Origin: Mycobacterium seoulense | Lineage (GTDB): Bacteria; Actinomycetota; Actinomycetes; Mycobacteriales; Mycobacteriaceae | Reading direction: 5' to 3' | Assembly (NCBI RefSeq): GCF_010731595.1 | Contig: NZ_AP022582.1 | Span: 4,030,001-4,094,000, forward strand | Length of the DNA stretch: 64,000 nt | Shown here: positions 15,134 through 23,818 of the stretch, piece by piece | Layout of the letters: every line of letters begins with the position of its first letter | Numbering within the stretch: the first letter of the stretch is position 1 | Notes under the pieces: generated by a model | Told to the model about the DNA's origin: nothing | The model's database searches: none | Seen by the model: the letters and a program-made list of their open reading frames with translations, nothing else | Translations under genes and position numbers: made by a program

Positions 15134-16336
15134 ATGGTTGAGCGCCGCCAACTGCCTTCGCAGATCAAACGCATTGAACTTGCCCGCCGCGCCGGCGGAC
15201 GGCCCGTCGTCCGCTACCAGCTCACCGTCGATGTCGGCACTCCCGACGGAAAGCGGAAGCAGTTGCGCAAGCGCTATGCAACCGAACGGGACGCGCGTGA
15301 CGCGCTCGACGAGATCCGCGGCGAAGTGGCGAAGGGTACCTACGTGCATCCCTCCGCCCTCACTGTGGAGGAAGCGTGCGCGAACTGGCTGCTGTCACGG
15401 CATGGCATCAAGCCCAAGACCAAGTCAGGATATGACGGGGTGCTCGCGCCTGTACGCGCCGAACTCGGTCATCTGCCGGTACAGAAGCTCACCCGCCGCG
15501 ACGTCAATGAGCTTGTAACACGGCTGCGCGACGGACAGGTGGCCCGCGCCGACAGGACAAAGCGGCGACCTTGGAGCGCGCGTTCCTGCAACTACTTGCT
15601 CGGCACACTGTCACAGGTGCTCGATCAGCTCGTGAACGACGGGACATTGGTCCGTAACGTCGTGGCTCACGTCGACAGGGTGGCTGGCAAGCCGAAGAAG
15701 TTCGCCACCTACACACCCATGCAAGTGGAGCGCGTGCTGCGAGCGATCCGAGAGGACCGCAACCGCCACGCCTGGCATCTGGCGCTATCCGGGCTGCGTC
15801 GCGGCGAGATCGGCGGCCTGCGCTGGAGCAACATCGATTTCAAGGCCAAGACGCTAACCATTGGCCCGACCCGAATCAGTGTCGACGGCAAGGCCGTCGA
15901 GCAGGATGAGGCCAAATCGGAAGACTCCCACCGCGTACTTCCCATCCCAGACCCACTGCTGGTCGAGTTGAAAGCGGCGAAAAAACGGCAGGCCTCCGAA
16001 AAGCTGACACTCGGCACTGCTTACGCTGACCTCGGTTACGTGGTGTGCAACGAAGCCGGGCAGCCGTATCACCCCGACACGCTGTCCAAGATGTGGGCCA
16101 ACGCCGTCGCCGCGGCCGGTGTGCCTCGGATCCGGCTGCACGACGCTCGGCATACCTGCGGCACCACGATGCATCTGCAGGGCGTCCCGGCGGCAGTGAT
16201 CGCGGCCTGGCTCGGCCACGCCGACGTGGCTTTCACGATGCGAACCTATGTGCACTCGCAGCCCAACGCGCTGGCCGACGGCGCGCAGAGTTTGGCGCGA
16301 GTTGTGACAATCCGTGACAACTCCGCTGGCGCCTGA
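15134..16336 (+). CDS. Tyrosine recombinase / integrase
   Basis: A 400-aa phage-type integrase. It has an N-terminal arm-binding region (residues ~1-60), a SAM-like core-binding domain (~70-175), then the catalytic domain. Catalytic residues seen: Arg in ALSGLRRGEIGGLRW, His and Arg in HDARHTCGT, His in WLGHADVAF, and the Tyr nucleophile in MRTYVHS. The gene ends 32 bases before the 3' end of tRNA-Arg, the classic arrangement for an element integrated into that tRNA. The element then lies to the left. All catalytic residues are present, so the enzyme may be functional. Confidence 0.9.
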   Translation: MVERRQLPSQIKRIELARRAGGRPVVRYQLTVDVGTPDGKRKQLRKRYATERDARDALDEIRGEVAKGTYVHPSALTVEEACANWLLSRHGIKPKTKSGYDGVLAPVRAELGHLPVQKLTRRDVNELVTRLRDGQVARADRTKRRPWSARSCNYLLGTLSQVLDQLVNDGTLVRNVVAHVDRVAGKPKKFATYTPMQVERVLRAIREDRNRHAWHLALSGLRRGEIGGLRWSNIDFKAKTLTIGPTRISVDGKAVEQDEAKSEDSHRVLPIPDPLLVELKAAKKRQASEKLTLGTAYADLGYVVCNEAGQPYHPDTLSKMWANAVAAAGVPRIRLHDARHTCGTTMHLQGVPAAVIAAWLGHADVAFTMRTYVHSQPNALADGAQSLARVVTIRDNSAGA

Positions 16337-16368
16337 TAACACGGCAACCTATTTTCGCTGGTAATGAG

Positions 16369-16400
16369 CGCGCCCGAAGGGATTCGAACCCCCAACCTTC
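16369..16400. other. Probable attachment core (3' half of tRNA-Arg)
   Basis: The 3' end of tRNA-Arg faces the integrase gene, so recombination most likely used the T-arm/acceptor sequence here. I could not find a second copy of GGGATTCGAACCCCC anywhere to the left in this window, so the other boundary is outside it or lost. Confidence 0.4.
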
Positions 16401-16441
16401 TGATCCGTAGTCAGATGCTCTATCCGTTGAGCTACGGGCGC
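16369..16441 (-). tRNA. tRNA-Arg (ACG)
   Basis: 73 nt. Acceptor GCGCCCG pairs with CGGGCGC. The D-arm GCTC..GAGC and T-arm GGGGG-TTCGAAT-CCC are present. The anticodon stem TCTGA/TCAGA encloses loop CTACGGA, giving anticodon ACG. The discriminator is G and CCA is not encoded. Likely integration target of the island on its left. Confidence 0.93.
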
Positions 16442-16483
16442 CGGTGTTCAGTTGTCTTGCGTGTGTTCCGCTTAAGGACACAG

Positions 16484-16572
16484 CGGAGGCGAGAGGATTT
16501 GAACCTCCGGTCCCCTTTGAGGGGGACAACTCATTAGCAGTGAGCCCCATTCGGCCGCTCTGGCACGCCTCC
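16484..16572 (-). tRNA. tRNA-Ser (GCT)
   Basis: 89 nt class-II tRNA. Acceptor GGAGGCG/CGCCTCC. The anticodon loop CTGCTAA lies between GCTCA and TGAGT, giving GCT. The long variable arm is CCCCCTCAAAGGGG, and the T-loop GTTCAAATC follows. It lies 42 bases upstream of tRNA-Arg on the same strand, so the two may be co-transcribed. Confidence 0.93.
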
Positions 16573-16644
16573 CTTGGACTGTTTGAGGGTACCCGACCCC
16601 TTTCCGGTCTCGCGGAACCGGCCATAGCGTACACATCCGCGACA

Positions 16645-16656
16645 TAAACTGTCGAA
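16645..16656 (+). promoter_or_regulatory. Leaderless promoter -10 box of hisC2
   Basis: TAAACT (16645-16650) followed by six bases and then GTG 16657. This fits a leaderless mRNA starting at the G of GTG. Confidence 0.5.
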
Positions 16657-17724
16657 GTGACCGCCCGCCTGCGTCCCGAACTGGTCGGACTGCCAGTCTA
16701 TGTCCCCGGCAAGAACGTGCCGGGCTCCATCAAACTGGCCAGCAACGAGACCGTATACGGTCCGCTGCCCAGCGTGCACGCGGCGATCGAGCGCGCCGTC
16801 GCGGTCGTCAACCGTTACCCGGACAACGCCAGCGTCGAGCTCAAGGCGGCGCTGGCCATGCACTTGGGTTCCTCGGTGGCACCCGAGCACATCGCGGTCG
16901 GCAGCGGTTCGGTCAGCCTGTGCCAGCAGTTGGTGCAGATTACCTCCGCGGCCGGCGACGAGGTGCTGATGGGTTGGCGCAGTTTCGAGTGCTACCTGCC
17001 CATCGTCCAGGTGTCCGGCGCGAACGCGGTCAAGGTGCCGCTGACGGACCACACCCACGACCTCGACGCCATGCTCGCCGCGATCACCGATCGCACCCGG
17101 CTGATCTTCGTCTGCAATCCGAACAACCCGACGTCGACCGTGGTGGATCCGGAAGCCCTGGCCCGTTTCGTCGAGGCCGTGCCGCCGCAGATCCTGATCG
17201 CCATCGACGAGGCCTACGTCGAATACATCCGCGACGGCATGCTGCCCAACAGCTTGGAGCTCGCCCTATCCCGCAGCAACGTCGTTGTGCTGCGGACCTT
17301 TTCGAAGGCCTACGGGCTCGCGGGCCTGCGGGTCGGCTATGCGATCGGTCACCCGGACCTGATCACCGCGCTGGACAAGGTCGTCATGCCGTTCGCCGTG
17401 ACCAACGTCGCCCAGGCGGCCGCCATCGCGTCGCTGGAGGCGTCCGACGAGCTGATGGCGCGCACCGACGCACTGGTCGCCGAGCGCACCCGCGTCAGCG
17501 CCGGGTTGCGCGACGCCGGATTCACCCTGCCGCCGTCGCAGGCCAACTTCATCTGGCTGCCGCTGGGTTCTCGTACCACCGACTTCACCGAGCAGGCCGC
17601 CGACGCACGATTGGTGGTGCGACCGTTCGCCGGCGAGGGGGTGCGCGTCACCATCGGCGCGGTGGAGGAGAATGACGCCCTGCTGCACTTCGCATGCGAC
17701 TGGATTTCCCGCACCGAACCGTAA
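16657..17724 (+). CDS. hisC2: Histidinol-phosphate / aromatic aminotransferase HisC2
   Basis: 355 aa, fold-type I PLP enzyme. Substrate-side N-terminus KLASNETVYGP. The PLP-binding block is NPNNPTSTVV, then IDEAYVEY, and the Schiff-base lysine lies in TFSKAYGLAGLRVGY. A C-terminal Arg follows (VRPFAGEGVRVTIG). It is the second HisC paralogue of mycobacteria (Rv3772 in M. tuberculosis), which transaminates aromatic amino acids and can also act on histidinol phosphate. The GTG start is supported by the leaderless -10 box. A DUF4334 gene follows 11 bases later, so they are probably co-transcribed. Confidence 0.93.
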   Translation: MTARLRPELVGLPVYVPGKNVPGSIKLASNETVYGPLPSVHAAIERAVAVVNRYPDNASVELKAALAMHLGSSVAPEHIAVGSGSVSLCQQLVQITSAAGDEVLMGWRSFECYLPIVQVSGANAVKVPLTDHTHDLDAMLAAITDRTRLIFVCNPNNPTSTVVDPEALARFVEAVPPQILIAIDEAYVEYIRDGMLPNSLELALSRSNVVVLRTFSKAYGLAGLRVGYAIGHPDLITALDKVVMPFAVTNVAQAAAIASLEASDELMARTDALVAERTRVSAGLRDAGFTLPPSQANFIWLPLGSRTTDFTEQAADARLVVRPFAGEGVRVTIGAVEENDALLHFACDWISRTEP

Positions 17725-17735
17725 GGAGCAGTCCA

Positions 17736-18197
17736 TTGGACTTGGCGCGCAAACAGTTCACCGAGTTCAAGGAGCGCGGCGGCGAGATCCCCGACACGGA
17801 GCTCGACGACTTCTGGGCGAGCCTCGAGCCGGCGACGATCGAGGGGATGCTGGGCGAGTGGAAGGGCGGCGAATTCCGCACCGGCCACCGGATGAACGGC
17901 CAGCTGGAAAAGGCCGGCTGGTTCGGCAAGACCTTCACGTCGCCTCGGGACGTGCAGCCGCTGGTCTGCGTCGACGCCGACGGCAACAAGTTCTCGAACG
18001 TCGAGCTGGGCAAGGGCGAGGCCAGCCTGTGGCTCGAAGAGTTCCGCGGGGAGGTCACCGCGACGATGGTCTACGACGGCCAGCCGGTGCACGACCACTT
18101 CAAGAAGATCGACGACGACGCCGTGATGGGCATCATGAACGGCAAGGGCGTCCGGGACAACGGCCGGTACTACTACTTCTACCTCGAGCGGGTGTAG
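17736..18197 (+). CDS. GXWXG/DUF4334 domain protein
   Basis: A 153-aa protein. TTG 17736 is chosen because AAGGAG lies 8 bases upstream, and the longer ATG frame would overlap hisC2. The N-terminal half contains GEWKGGEFRTGH, the GXWXG motif. The C-terminal half (YDGQPVHDHFKKIDDDAVMG, then NGKGVRDNGRYYYFYLERV) is the DUF4334 domain. The two domains together form small beta-rich proteins of unknown function common in Actinobacteria. It is probably cytosolic and co-transcribed with hisC2. Confidence 0.85.
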   Translation: MDLARKQFTEFKERGGEIPDTELDDFWASLEPATIEGMLGEWKGGEFRTGHRMNGQLEKAGWFGKTFTSPRDVQPLVCVDADGNKFSNVELGKGEASLWLEEFRGEVTATMVYDGQPVHDHFKKIDDDAVMGIMNGKGVRDNGRYYYFYLERV

Positions 18198-18206
18198 CGG
18201 CGGGGC

Positions 18207-18287
18207 GTCGAGTGTGAGCTCACGGCTTCGAGTGTGCTCTTAGGGCGGCGACACGCCGGGTGCGGCCGCCATAGCTTCACACTCAAC
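18207..18287. repeat. Inverted and direct GAGTGTG repeats between convergent genes
   Basis: TCGAGTGTGAGC (18208-18219) and TCGAGTGTGCTC (18228-18239) are direct repeats. GCTTCACACTCAAC (18274-18287) is their inverted counterpart. The GAGTGTG/CACACTC motif pair is a recurrent small mycobacterial intergenic repeat. Lying between two gene ends, it may act as a bidirectional terminator. Confidence 0.55.
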
Positions 18288-18301
18288 CTCAGCAACAAGC
18301 G

Positions 18302-18886
18302 CTAGCGGCCCGGGTTGCGGCCGGTGAACGCGACCAACTGCTCAAGCGCACCGGCCTCCTCGGGCACGTCGACCGTGTCGTCGAACCCGGCGCCGCCACG
18401 GAACTCCGGCCTGATGATGTGGCGGGCCAGCCCCAACACGTACTCGGACAGCGGCTCGGGAGCGTTGAGCTCGTGCCCCACGGCGGCCGCGTAATCCCAG
18501 GCGTGGACCAGGAATTCGATCGACAAGACGGCGCACGCGTCCTTCGCGGGCATCTCGCCCTTGCCGAACGGCACGGACCCGTCGAGGCCGCGGCGGTGCC
18601 AGGCGTCCAGCGCGGGCCGGGCCGCCGCGATCACCTGGCCTTCCACCGAATCGCCTTCGGTGGGCCCGGGAATGTCCGCGCCCACCATGCCGCCCAGGGC
18701 GGTGATCGACTTCAGCAGATGATCGGTCAGCTGCGCCACGTCGAACTCACTGCACGGCGTCTGCCGGGACAGGTCGTCGGCCGCGATGGTGTGCAGCACC
18801 CGCTGCAACACCCCGAGCGTGTCCTCGGCGCTGTGCAGTTCGTCGGTGGGTGGGGAATGTGGGCCGGGCCGCAAATCAGGAGCCAT
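18302..18886 (-). CDS. DinB-like / mycothiol-dependent isomerase N-domain protein (Rv3773c type)
   Basis: 194 aa, TIGR03086-like. It is a four-helix DinB fold with the expected blocks: DDLSRQTPCSEFDVAQLTDH, ALDAWHRRGLDG, and SIEFLVHAWDYAAAVGHE. The three His supply the metal site of the mycothiol-dependent maleylpyruvate isomerase N-terminal domain family. The actual reaction is unknown. ATG 18886 is preferred to upstream starts because it begins with the conserved N-terminus and leaves room for the divergent echA21 promoter. Confidence 0.82.
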   Translation of the reverse strand: MAPDLRPGPHSPPTDELHSAEDTLGVLQRVLHTIAADDLSRQTPCSEFDVAQLTDHLLKSITALGGMVGADIPGPTEGDSVEGQVIAAARPALDAWHRRGLDGSVPFGKGEMPAKDACAVLSIEFLVHAWDYAAAVGHELNAPEPLSEYVLGLARHIIRPEFRGGAGFDDTVDVPEEAGALEQLVAFTGRNPGR

Positions 18887-18897
18887 GATTGCCACGC

Positions 18898-18909
18898 TAC
18901 GGTCTCGAT
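18898..18909 (+). promoter_or_regulatory. Leaderless promoter -10 box of echA21
   Basis: TACGGT (18898-18903) plus six bases before ATG 18910. This supports that start and a leaderless mRNA. Confidence 0.45.
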
Positions 18910-19734
18910 ATGGCGCAAGCATACGAATCCGTCACGGTCGAAACCAAAGATCACGTCGCGCAGGTGACGCTGATCGGGCCGGGCAAAGGCAACGCGATGG
19001 GTCCGGCGTTCTGGTCGGAGATGCCGGAGCTGTTCGCGGCGCTGGACGCCGACCCCGAGGTGCGGGCCATCGTCCTGACCGGTTCGGGCAAGAACTTCAG
19101 CTACGGCCTGGACGTGCCCGCGATGGGCGGCTCGTTCACACCGCTGCTGTCCGGCGACGCGCTGGCCGGCCCGCGCGCGGTCTTCCACCGCGAGATCAAG
19201 CGCATGCAGGGCGCGATCACCGCGGTCGCCGACTGCCGCACCCCGACGATCGCGTCGGTGCACGGCTGGTGCATCGGCGGCGGGGTCGACCTGATCTCCG
19301 CGGTCGACATCCGCTACGCGAGCGCCGACGCCAAATTCTCGGTGCGCGAGGTCAAGCTGGCGATCGTCGCCGACGTCGGCAGCCTGGCCCGCCTGCCGAT
19401 GATCCTGGGCGACGGACACCTGCGGGAGCTGGCGCTGACCGGCAAGGACATCGACGCGGCCCGGGCCGAGAAGATCGGTCTGGTCAACGACGTCTACGAC
19501 GACGCCGAGGCCGCGCTGGCCGCCGCGCACGCGACCGCGGCGGAGATCGCCGCCAACCCGCCGCTGACGGTGCAGGGCGTCAAGGACGTCCTCGACCAGC
19601 AGCGCACCGCCGCGGTGGCGGAGAGCCTGCGCTACGTCGCCGCCTGGAACGCCGCCTTCTTGCCCTCGAAGGACCTGACCGAGGGCATCGCGGCGACCTT
19701 CGAGAAGCGTCCCCCGCGGTTCACCGGGGAGTGA
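18910..19734 (+). CDS. echA21: Enoyl-CoA hydratase EchA21
   Basis: 274 aa of the crotonase fold. The oxyanion-hole segments are GSGKNFSYGLDVPAMGG and VHGWCIGGGVDLISAVDIRY. The position of a catalytic Glu/Asp is near IRYASADAKFSVREVKLAIV. It would add water to, or isomerise, an enoyl-CoA in fatty-acid breakdown. The gene order hisC2...echA21-lipE matches the M. tuberculosis locus (Rv3772-Rv3775). It runs divergently from the DinB-like gene with only 23 bases between starts, so their promoters overlap. The substrate is unknown. Confidence 0.9.
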   Translation: MAQAYESVTVETKDHVAQVTLIGPGKGNAMGPAFWSEMPELFAALDADPEVRAIVLTGSGKNFSYGLDVPAMGGSFTPLLSGDALAGPRAVFHREIKRMQGAITAVADCRTPTIASVHGWCIGGGVDLISAVDIRYASADAKFSVREVKLAIVADVGSLARLPMILGDGHLRELALTGKDIDAARAEKIGLVNDVYDDAEAALAAAHATAAEIAANPPLTVQGVKDVLDQQRTAAVAESLRYVAAWNAAFLPSKDLTEGIAATFEKRPPRFTGE

Positions 19735-19759
19735 TCCGGGGCCACGTACCCTCGCTGAG

Positions 19760-21001
19760 GTGACGACGACACCAGACGGCAAGATCCGCGTCCCTGCCGA
19801 CTTGGACGCCGTGACGACGATCGGCGACGAGGACCACACCGAGATCGACAGCGCCGCCGTCGACCGGATCTGGGGCGCCGCCCGGCACTGGTACCGGGCC
19901 GGCTTCCATCCCGCGATCCAGCTGTGCATCCGCCGGCACGGGCGCGTCGTGCTCAACCGCGCGATCGGCCACGGCTGGGGCAACGCCCCGAGCGACCCGC
20001 CCGACGCCGAGAAGATCCCCGTCACGACCGACACGCCGTTCTGCGTCTATTCGGCGGCCAAGGGCATGGCCGCGACCGTGGTGCACATGCTCGTCGAGCG
20101 CGGCGTCTTCTCGCTCGACGACCGCGTCTGCGACTACATCCCCACGTTCACCAGTCATGGGAAGCATCGGATCACCATCCGGCACGTGATGACCCACAGC
20201 GCGGGGCTGCCCTTCCCCACCGGACCCAAGCCGGACGTCAAACGCGCGGACGACCATGAATACGCGCAGCAGAAGCTGGGCGAGCTGCGCCCGCTCTACC
20301 GGCCGGGGCTGGTGCACATCTACCACGCGCTGACCTGGGGCCCGCTCGTTCGCGAGCTCGTCTACGCCGCCACCGGCAAGGAAATCCGCGAAATCCTGGC
20401 CACCGAGATCCTCGACCCGCTCGGCTTCCGGTGGACGAACTTCGGTGTCGCCAAAGAGGACCTGCCCCTGGTCGCGCCCAGCCACGCGACGGGGCGCCCG
20501 TTGCCGCCGGTGATCGCCCAGATCTTCCGCAAGGCGATCGGCGGAACCGTGCACGAGATGATCCCGATCACCAACACCCCGCTGTTCCTCACCACGATCA
20601 TCCCGTCGTCCAACACGGTGTCGACCGCCAACGAGATGTCCCGGTTCGCCGAAATCTGGCGTCGCGGTGGCAATCTCGACGGCGTGCGGGTGGTGAGCCC
20701 GGAGACGATGTACGGCGCGGTCAAACAATGCCGGCGGTTGCGGCCGGATTTCGCGGTCGGGCTGCAACCGGCCCGGTGGGGCACCGGATTCATCCTCGGG
20801 ACGGACCGATGGGGGCCGTTCGGGCTGCACGCGCCCAACGCTTTCGGCAATCTCGGCCTGGTCAACATCGCGATCTGGGCCGACCCCGCCCGCGGTCTGG
20901 CCGCCGGGGTCATCAGCAGCGGCAAGCCCGGGCGCGACCCGGAAGCCAAGCGCTACACCGCCCTGATGGACACCATCGCCGCCGAGATGCCCACCGATTG
21001 A
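19760..21001 (+). CDS. lipE: Beta-lactamase-fold esterase LipE
   Basis: 413 aa, class-C beta-lactamase/esterase family. The catalytic SxxK is SAAK in FCVYSAAKGMAATVV. The Tyr of the second motif is in VHIYHALTWG, and a C-terminal His/Lys-Gly-like block lies near RWGTGFILGTDRW. It hydrolyses ester bonds of lipids or small esters. No signal peptide is evident. The GTG start is preceded by TACCCT and 7 bases, again a leaderless pattern. It follows echA21 by 25 bases on the same strand. Confidence 0.9.
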   Translation: MTTTPDGKIRVPADLDAVTTIGDEDHTEIDSAAVDRIWGAARHWYRAGFHPAIQLCIRRHGRVVLNRAIGHGWGNAPSDPPDAEKIPVTTDTPFCVYSAAKGMAATVVHMLVERGVFSLDDRVCDYIPTFTSHGKHRITIRHVMTHSAGLPFPTGPKPDVKRADDHEYAQQKLGELRPLYRPGLVHIYHALTWGPLVRELVYAATGKEIREILATEILDPLGFRWTNFGVAKEDLPLVAPSHATGRPLPPVIAQIFRKAIGGTVHEMIPITNTPLFLTTIIPSSNTVSTANEMSRFAEIWRRGGNLDGVRVVSPETMYGAVKQCRRLRPDFAVGLQPARWGTGFILGTDRWGPFGLHAPNAFGNLGLVNIAIWADPARGLAAGVISSGKPGRDPEAKRYTALMDTIAAEMPTD

Positions 21002-21030
21002 GGGCGCCCGCCGGTGGGAACACTGCCGGC

Positions 21031-21222
21031 ATGGCTACCTACCGAGTGCTCAACCCCAAGGGCGACGTCGTCGCGACCAAGGACATCGAAAGCGCCGACA
21101 AGGCGCATGCGTGGTTCGCCGACGAGGCGGTCGAGGGCAACGAACTGGGCTGGCGCATGGAGGTCGAAGCCGACGGTGAGTGGCGCTTCTTCGACGACAG
21201 CGAAGGCGACCGCAGCTACTAG
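21031..21222 (+). CDS. Small conserved protein (63 aa)
   Basis: It begins MATYRVLNPKGDVVATKDIE and ends WRFFDDSEGDRSY. It is acidic with an alternating strand/helix pattern and no membrane segment. A start 29 bases after lipE with fully normal codon use makes it credible as a real small gene, possibly in the lipE operon. I know the type only as a hypothetical mycobacterial protein. In M. tuberculosis this interval instead holds a 13E12-repeat gene (Rv3776). Confidence 0.6.
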   Translation: MATYRVLNPKGDVVATKDIESADKAHAWFADEAVEGNELGWRMEVEADGEWRFFDDSEGDRSY

Positions 21223-21396
21223 GGTTTTGCGTCCGGACCAGCCGGCACCCGAAAGACATGGACTCTCAACGTTTCCGCGAGCTGCTCACGACGCCGGGGC
21301 TCAGCTCGAGCTCAAATGGCGCGCGCTGAAGGAAGGACTCGAAAGACAGGGCGCCACAGCGTGGATGACGAGGCGCAGCCGCACCAGTGACATGCG

Positions 21397-21483
21397 CGGT
21401 GGCGGAGGGATTTGAACCCCCGGACGGTGTTAGCCGTCTCTCGCTTTCAAGGCGAGTGCATTAGGCCGCTCTGCCACGCCACC
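21397..21483 (-). tRNA. tRNA-Ser (TGA)
   Basis: 87 nt, class II. Acceptor GGTGGCG/CGCCACC. The anticodon arm CTCGC-CTTGAAA-GCGAG gives anticodon TGA. The long variable arm is ACGGCTAACACCGT, and the T-arm contains GGGGGTTCAAATCCC. It lies alone between a small gene and the quinone oxidoreductase gene. Confidence 0.93.
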
Positions 21484-21520
21484 GCTGCTAAGGGTAACGG
21501 GGATCGGTAGCGTGGCCACC

Positions 21521-22489
21521 ATGCGCGCCATCGTCGCCGAATCCTCCGATCAGCTTTCCTGGCAAGACGTGCCGGACGCGTCCGCCGGGGCCGGCGAGGT
21601 GTTGATCAAGGTCGCCGCGGCCGGGGTGAACCGCGCCGATGTGCTGCAGGCCGCCGGCAACTATCCGCCGCCGCCGGGCGCCAGCGACATCATCGGCATG
21701 GAAGTGTCCGGTGTCGTCGCCGAAACCGGTCCGGGCGTGACGGATTGGTCCGCCGGACAACGGGTTTGCGCGCTGCTGGCGGGCGGCGGATACGCCGAGT
21801 ACGTGGCCGTTCCCGCCGGTCAGGTGATGCCGATCCCCGACGGCGTCGACCTCGTCGACGCGGCCGGGCTGCCGGAAGTGGCCTGCACGGTGTGGTCCAA
21901 CCTGGTGCTGACCGCCCACCTGGGCAAGGGCCAGTTGCTGCTGGTGCACGGCGGCGCCAGCGGCATCGGAACCCACGCGATTCAGGTCGCGCGGGCGCTG
22001 GGCGCCCGCGTGGCCGTCACGGCCGGCTCGGCGGAGAAGCTGGAATTCTGCCGCGAGCTCGGCGCCGAGATCACCATCAACTACCGCGACGAGGATTTCG
22101 TGGCGCGGCTGCAAGAAAGCGGCGGCGCCGACCTGATCCTCGACATCATGGGCGCGGCCTACCTGGACCGCAATATCGACGCCCTGGCCACCGACGGTCA
22201 GCTGGTCATCATCGGCATGCAGGGCGGCATCAAGGGCGAGCTCAACATCGGCAAGCTGCTGGCCAAGCGCGCGCGGGTCATCGGCACCACGTTGCGGGCG
22301 CGGCCGGTCACCGGGCCGAACAGCAAGACGGAAATCGTGCAGGCGGTGATCGGCTCGGTGTGGCCGATGATCGCCGAGGGCCGCGTCCGGCCGATCATCG
22401 GCGCCCGCATGCCGATCCAGCAGGCGGGCGAGGCGCACCAACGGCTGACGTCGAGCAAGGTGACCGGAAAGATCGTCCTGACGGTCTAG
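21521..22489 (+). CDS. NAD(P)H quinone oxidoreductase, MDR family (Rv3777 type)
   Basis: 322 aa from ATG 21521, which has TAGCGT 7 bases upstream; GTG 21512 is an alternative. It is a medium-chain reductase with a GroES-like N-domain (GVNRADVLQAAGNYPPPPGA) and a Rossmann NADPH domain (LLVHGGASGIGTHAIQVARA). The structural zinc Cys cluster is absent, as in quinone oxidoreductases of the zeta-crystallin type. It would reduce quinones or enones in the cytosol. It converges on the aminotransferase-like gene with 4 bases between stops. Confidence 0.87.
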   Translation: MRAIVAESSDQLSWQDVPDASAGAGEVLIKVAAAGVNRADVLQAAGNYPPPPGASDIIGMEVSGVVAETGPGVTDWSAGQRVCALLAGGGYAEYVAVPAGQVMPIPDGVDLVDAAGLPEVACTVWSNLVLTAHLGKGQLLLVHGGASGIGTHAIQVARALGARVAVTAGSAEKLEFCRELGAEITINYRDEDFVARLQESGGADLILDIMGAAYLDRNIDALATDGQLVIIGMQGGIKGELNIGKLLAKRARVIGTTLRARPVTGPNSKTEIVQAVIGSVWPMIAEGRVRPIIGARMPIQQAGEAHQRLTSSKVTGKIVLTV

Positions 22490-22493
22490 CCGT

Positions 22494-23690
22494 TCAGCCC
22501 AGGGACGCCAGCGCGCGCACCAACTGGTCGACCTCGGCCGTCGTCGAATAGTGCGCCAGTCCGACGGTCACCGCCCCGCCGACGTCGTTGACGCCCAACA
22601 CGTCCAGGGCGCGGGAATTCTCGTTGGTGACGGCCAGGATCCCGTTGTCCGCCAACCGCTGCACCACCCGTTCGGCGGGCACGCCGTTCAGGGCGAAGCT
22701 GACCACCGGAATCCTGACCTCCGGGCGGCCGATCACCATGACCAACGGCAGCGACCGCAACGACACCATCAGGTAATCGAAGATCCGGTTCATATACAAG
22801 GCGGCCGATTGCATCGACACCGACAGGCGTTCGCGGCGGGCCCCGCGGGCCGACTCGTCGAGCGCCGCCAGGTACTCGATGCTGGCCACCACGCCGGCGA
22901 GCAGACCGAACTGGTGCGCGCCGATCTCGAGACGCGCGGCGCCGGTCGCCTTCGGGTCGGTCGAGATGGAGCCGAACGAATTGACCAGCGCCGGATCGCG
23001 GAACACCACCGCGCCGATCGGCGGACCACCCCACGCCAGCGCGTTCACCGCCACCACGTCGGCGTCGGTTTCCTTCACGTCGAGCAACCGATACGGCGCG
23101 GCGGCGGAATGGTCGACCACCACCAGCCCGCCCACGTCGTGCACCAGCTTGGTCATCGCGCGCAGGTCGGTGACCGTGCCCAGCGCCGCGGACGCGGAGG
23201 AGACGGCCACCAGCCGCGTCGACTTCCCGACCAAGCCCTCCCACTGCCAGGTCGGCAGCTCGCCGGTCTCGATGTCGATCTCGGCCCACTTGACCTTGGC
23301 GCCGTAGCGGTGCGCCGCCCGCAGCCACGGGGCGATGTTCGCCTCGTCGTCCAGGCGGCTGACGATCACCTCGTAGCCCAGGCCCGCCCGCGAAGACGAC
23401 GCCTCGGCCAGCGCCGACAGCAGGATCGCGCGGTCGGCCCCCAGCACCACGCCCGCCGGGTCCACGTTGAACAGGTCGGCCACCGCCGCCCGCGCCGCCT
23501 CCAAGATGGCGGCGCTGCGCTGCGCGGACGGGTGCGCGCCGACCGTGGTAGCGCTGGATCTGCGGAAGGCCGTCGACACGGTGGTCGCGACGGAATCGGG
23601 GATGAGCATTCCGGCGGGCGCGTCGAAGTGCACCCACCCGTCACCCAGCGACGGATGCAGTCCGCGCACCCGGGCGACGTCGTAAGCCAT
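22494..23690 (-). CDS. Class-V aminotransferase / cysteine desulfurase homologue lacking the PLP lysine (Rv3778c type)
   Basis: 398 aa. The fold-type I layout is clear: N-terminal [30 protein letters not shown] as the PLP-ring Asp strand, and a C-terminal domain ending [20 protein letters not shown]. Where the family has S-x-H-K-x-x-G-P, with Lys forming the Schiff base, this protein reads [11 protein letters not shown], with Leu-Ala in place of His-Lys. It may therefore not be a working transaminase or desulfurase. ATG 23690 is chosen because the conserved [13 protein letters not shown] starts there. Orthologous position to Rv3778c. Confidence 0.8.
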   Translation of the reverse strand: MAYDVARVRGLHPSLGDGWVHFDAPAGMLIPDSVATTVSTAFRRSSATTVGAHPSAQRSAAILEAARAAVADLFNVDPAGVVLGADRAILLSALAEASSSRAGLGYEVIVSRLDDEANIAPWLRAAHRYGAKVKWAEIDIETGELPTWQWEGLVGKSTRLVAVSSASAALGTVTDLRAMTKLVHDVGGLVVVDHSAAAPYRLLDVKETDADVVAVNALAWGGPPIGAVVFRDPALVNSFGSISTDPKATGAARLEIGAHQFGLLAGVVASIEYLAALDESARGARRERLSVSMQSAALYMNRIFDYLMVSLRSLPLVMVIGRPEVRIPVVSFALNGVPAERVVQRLADNGILAVTNENSRALDVLGVNDVGGAVTVGLAHYSTTAEVDQLVRALASLG

Positions 23691-23818
23691 GCCAGCCACC
23701 TTAGAGCTTGCGCATTTCCGCGAAACTGCGACGGTAGCGGGTGCCCGGAATCGCTCGAGCAGTTCCAACCCGCCGGTGGCTCCCCGAGGCAGGACACCCG
23801 GCCAGCCATACTAGTCGA

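Noticed and set aside
22486..23637. Several 300-500 codon frames opposite the core genes (for example here and within embC, embA, embB, pks13)
   Set aside because: They are Gly/Arg/Ala-rich antisense or out-of-frame shadows of conserved genes.
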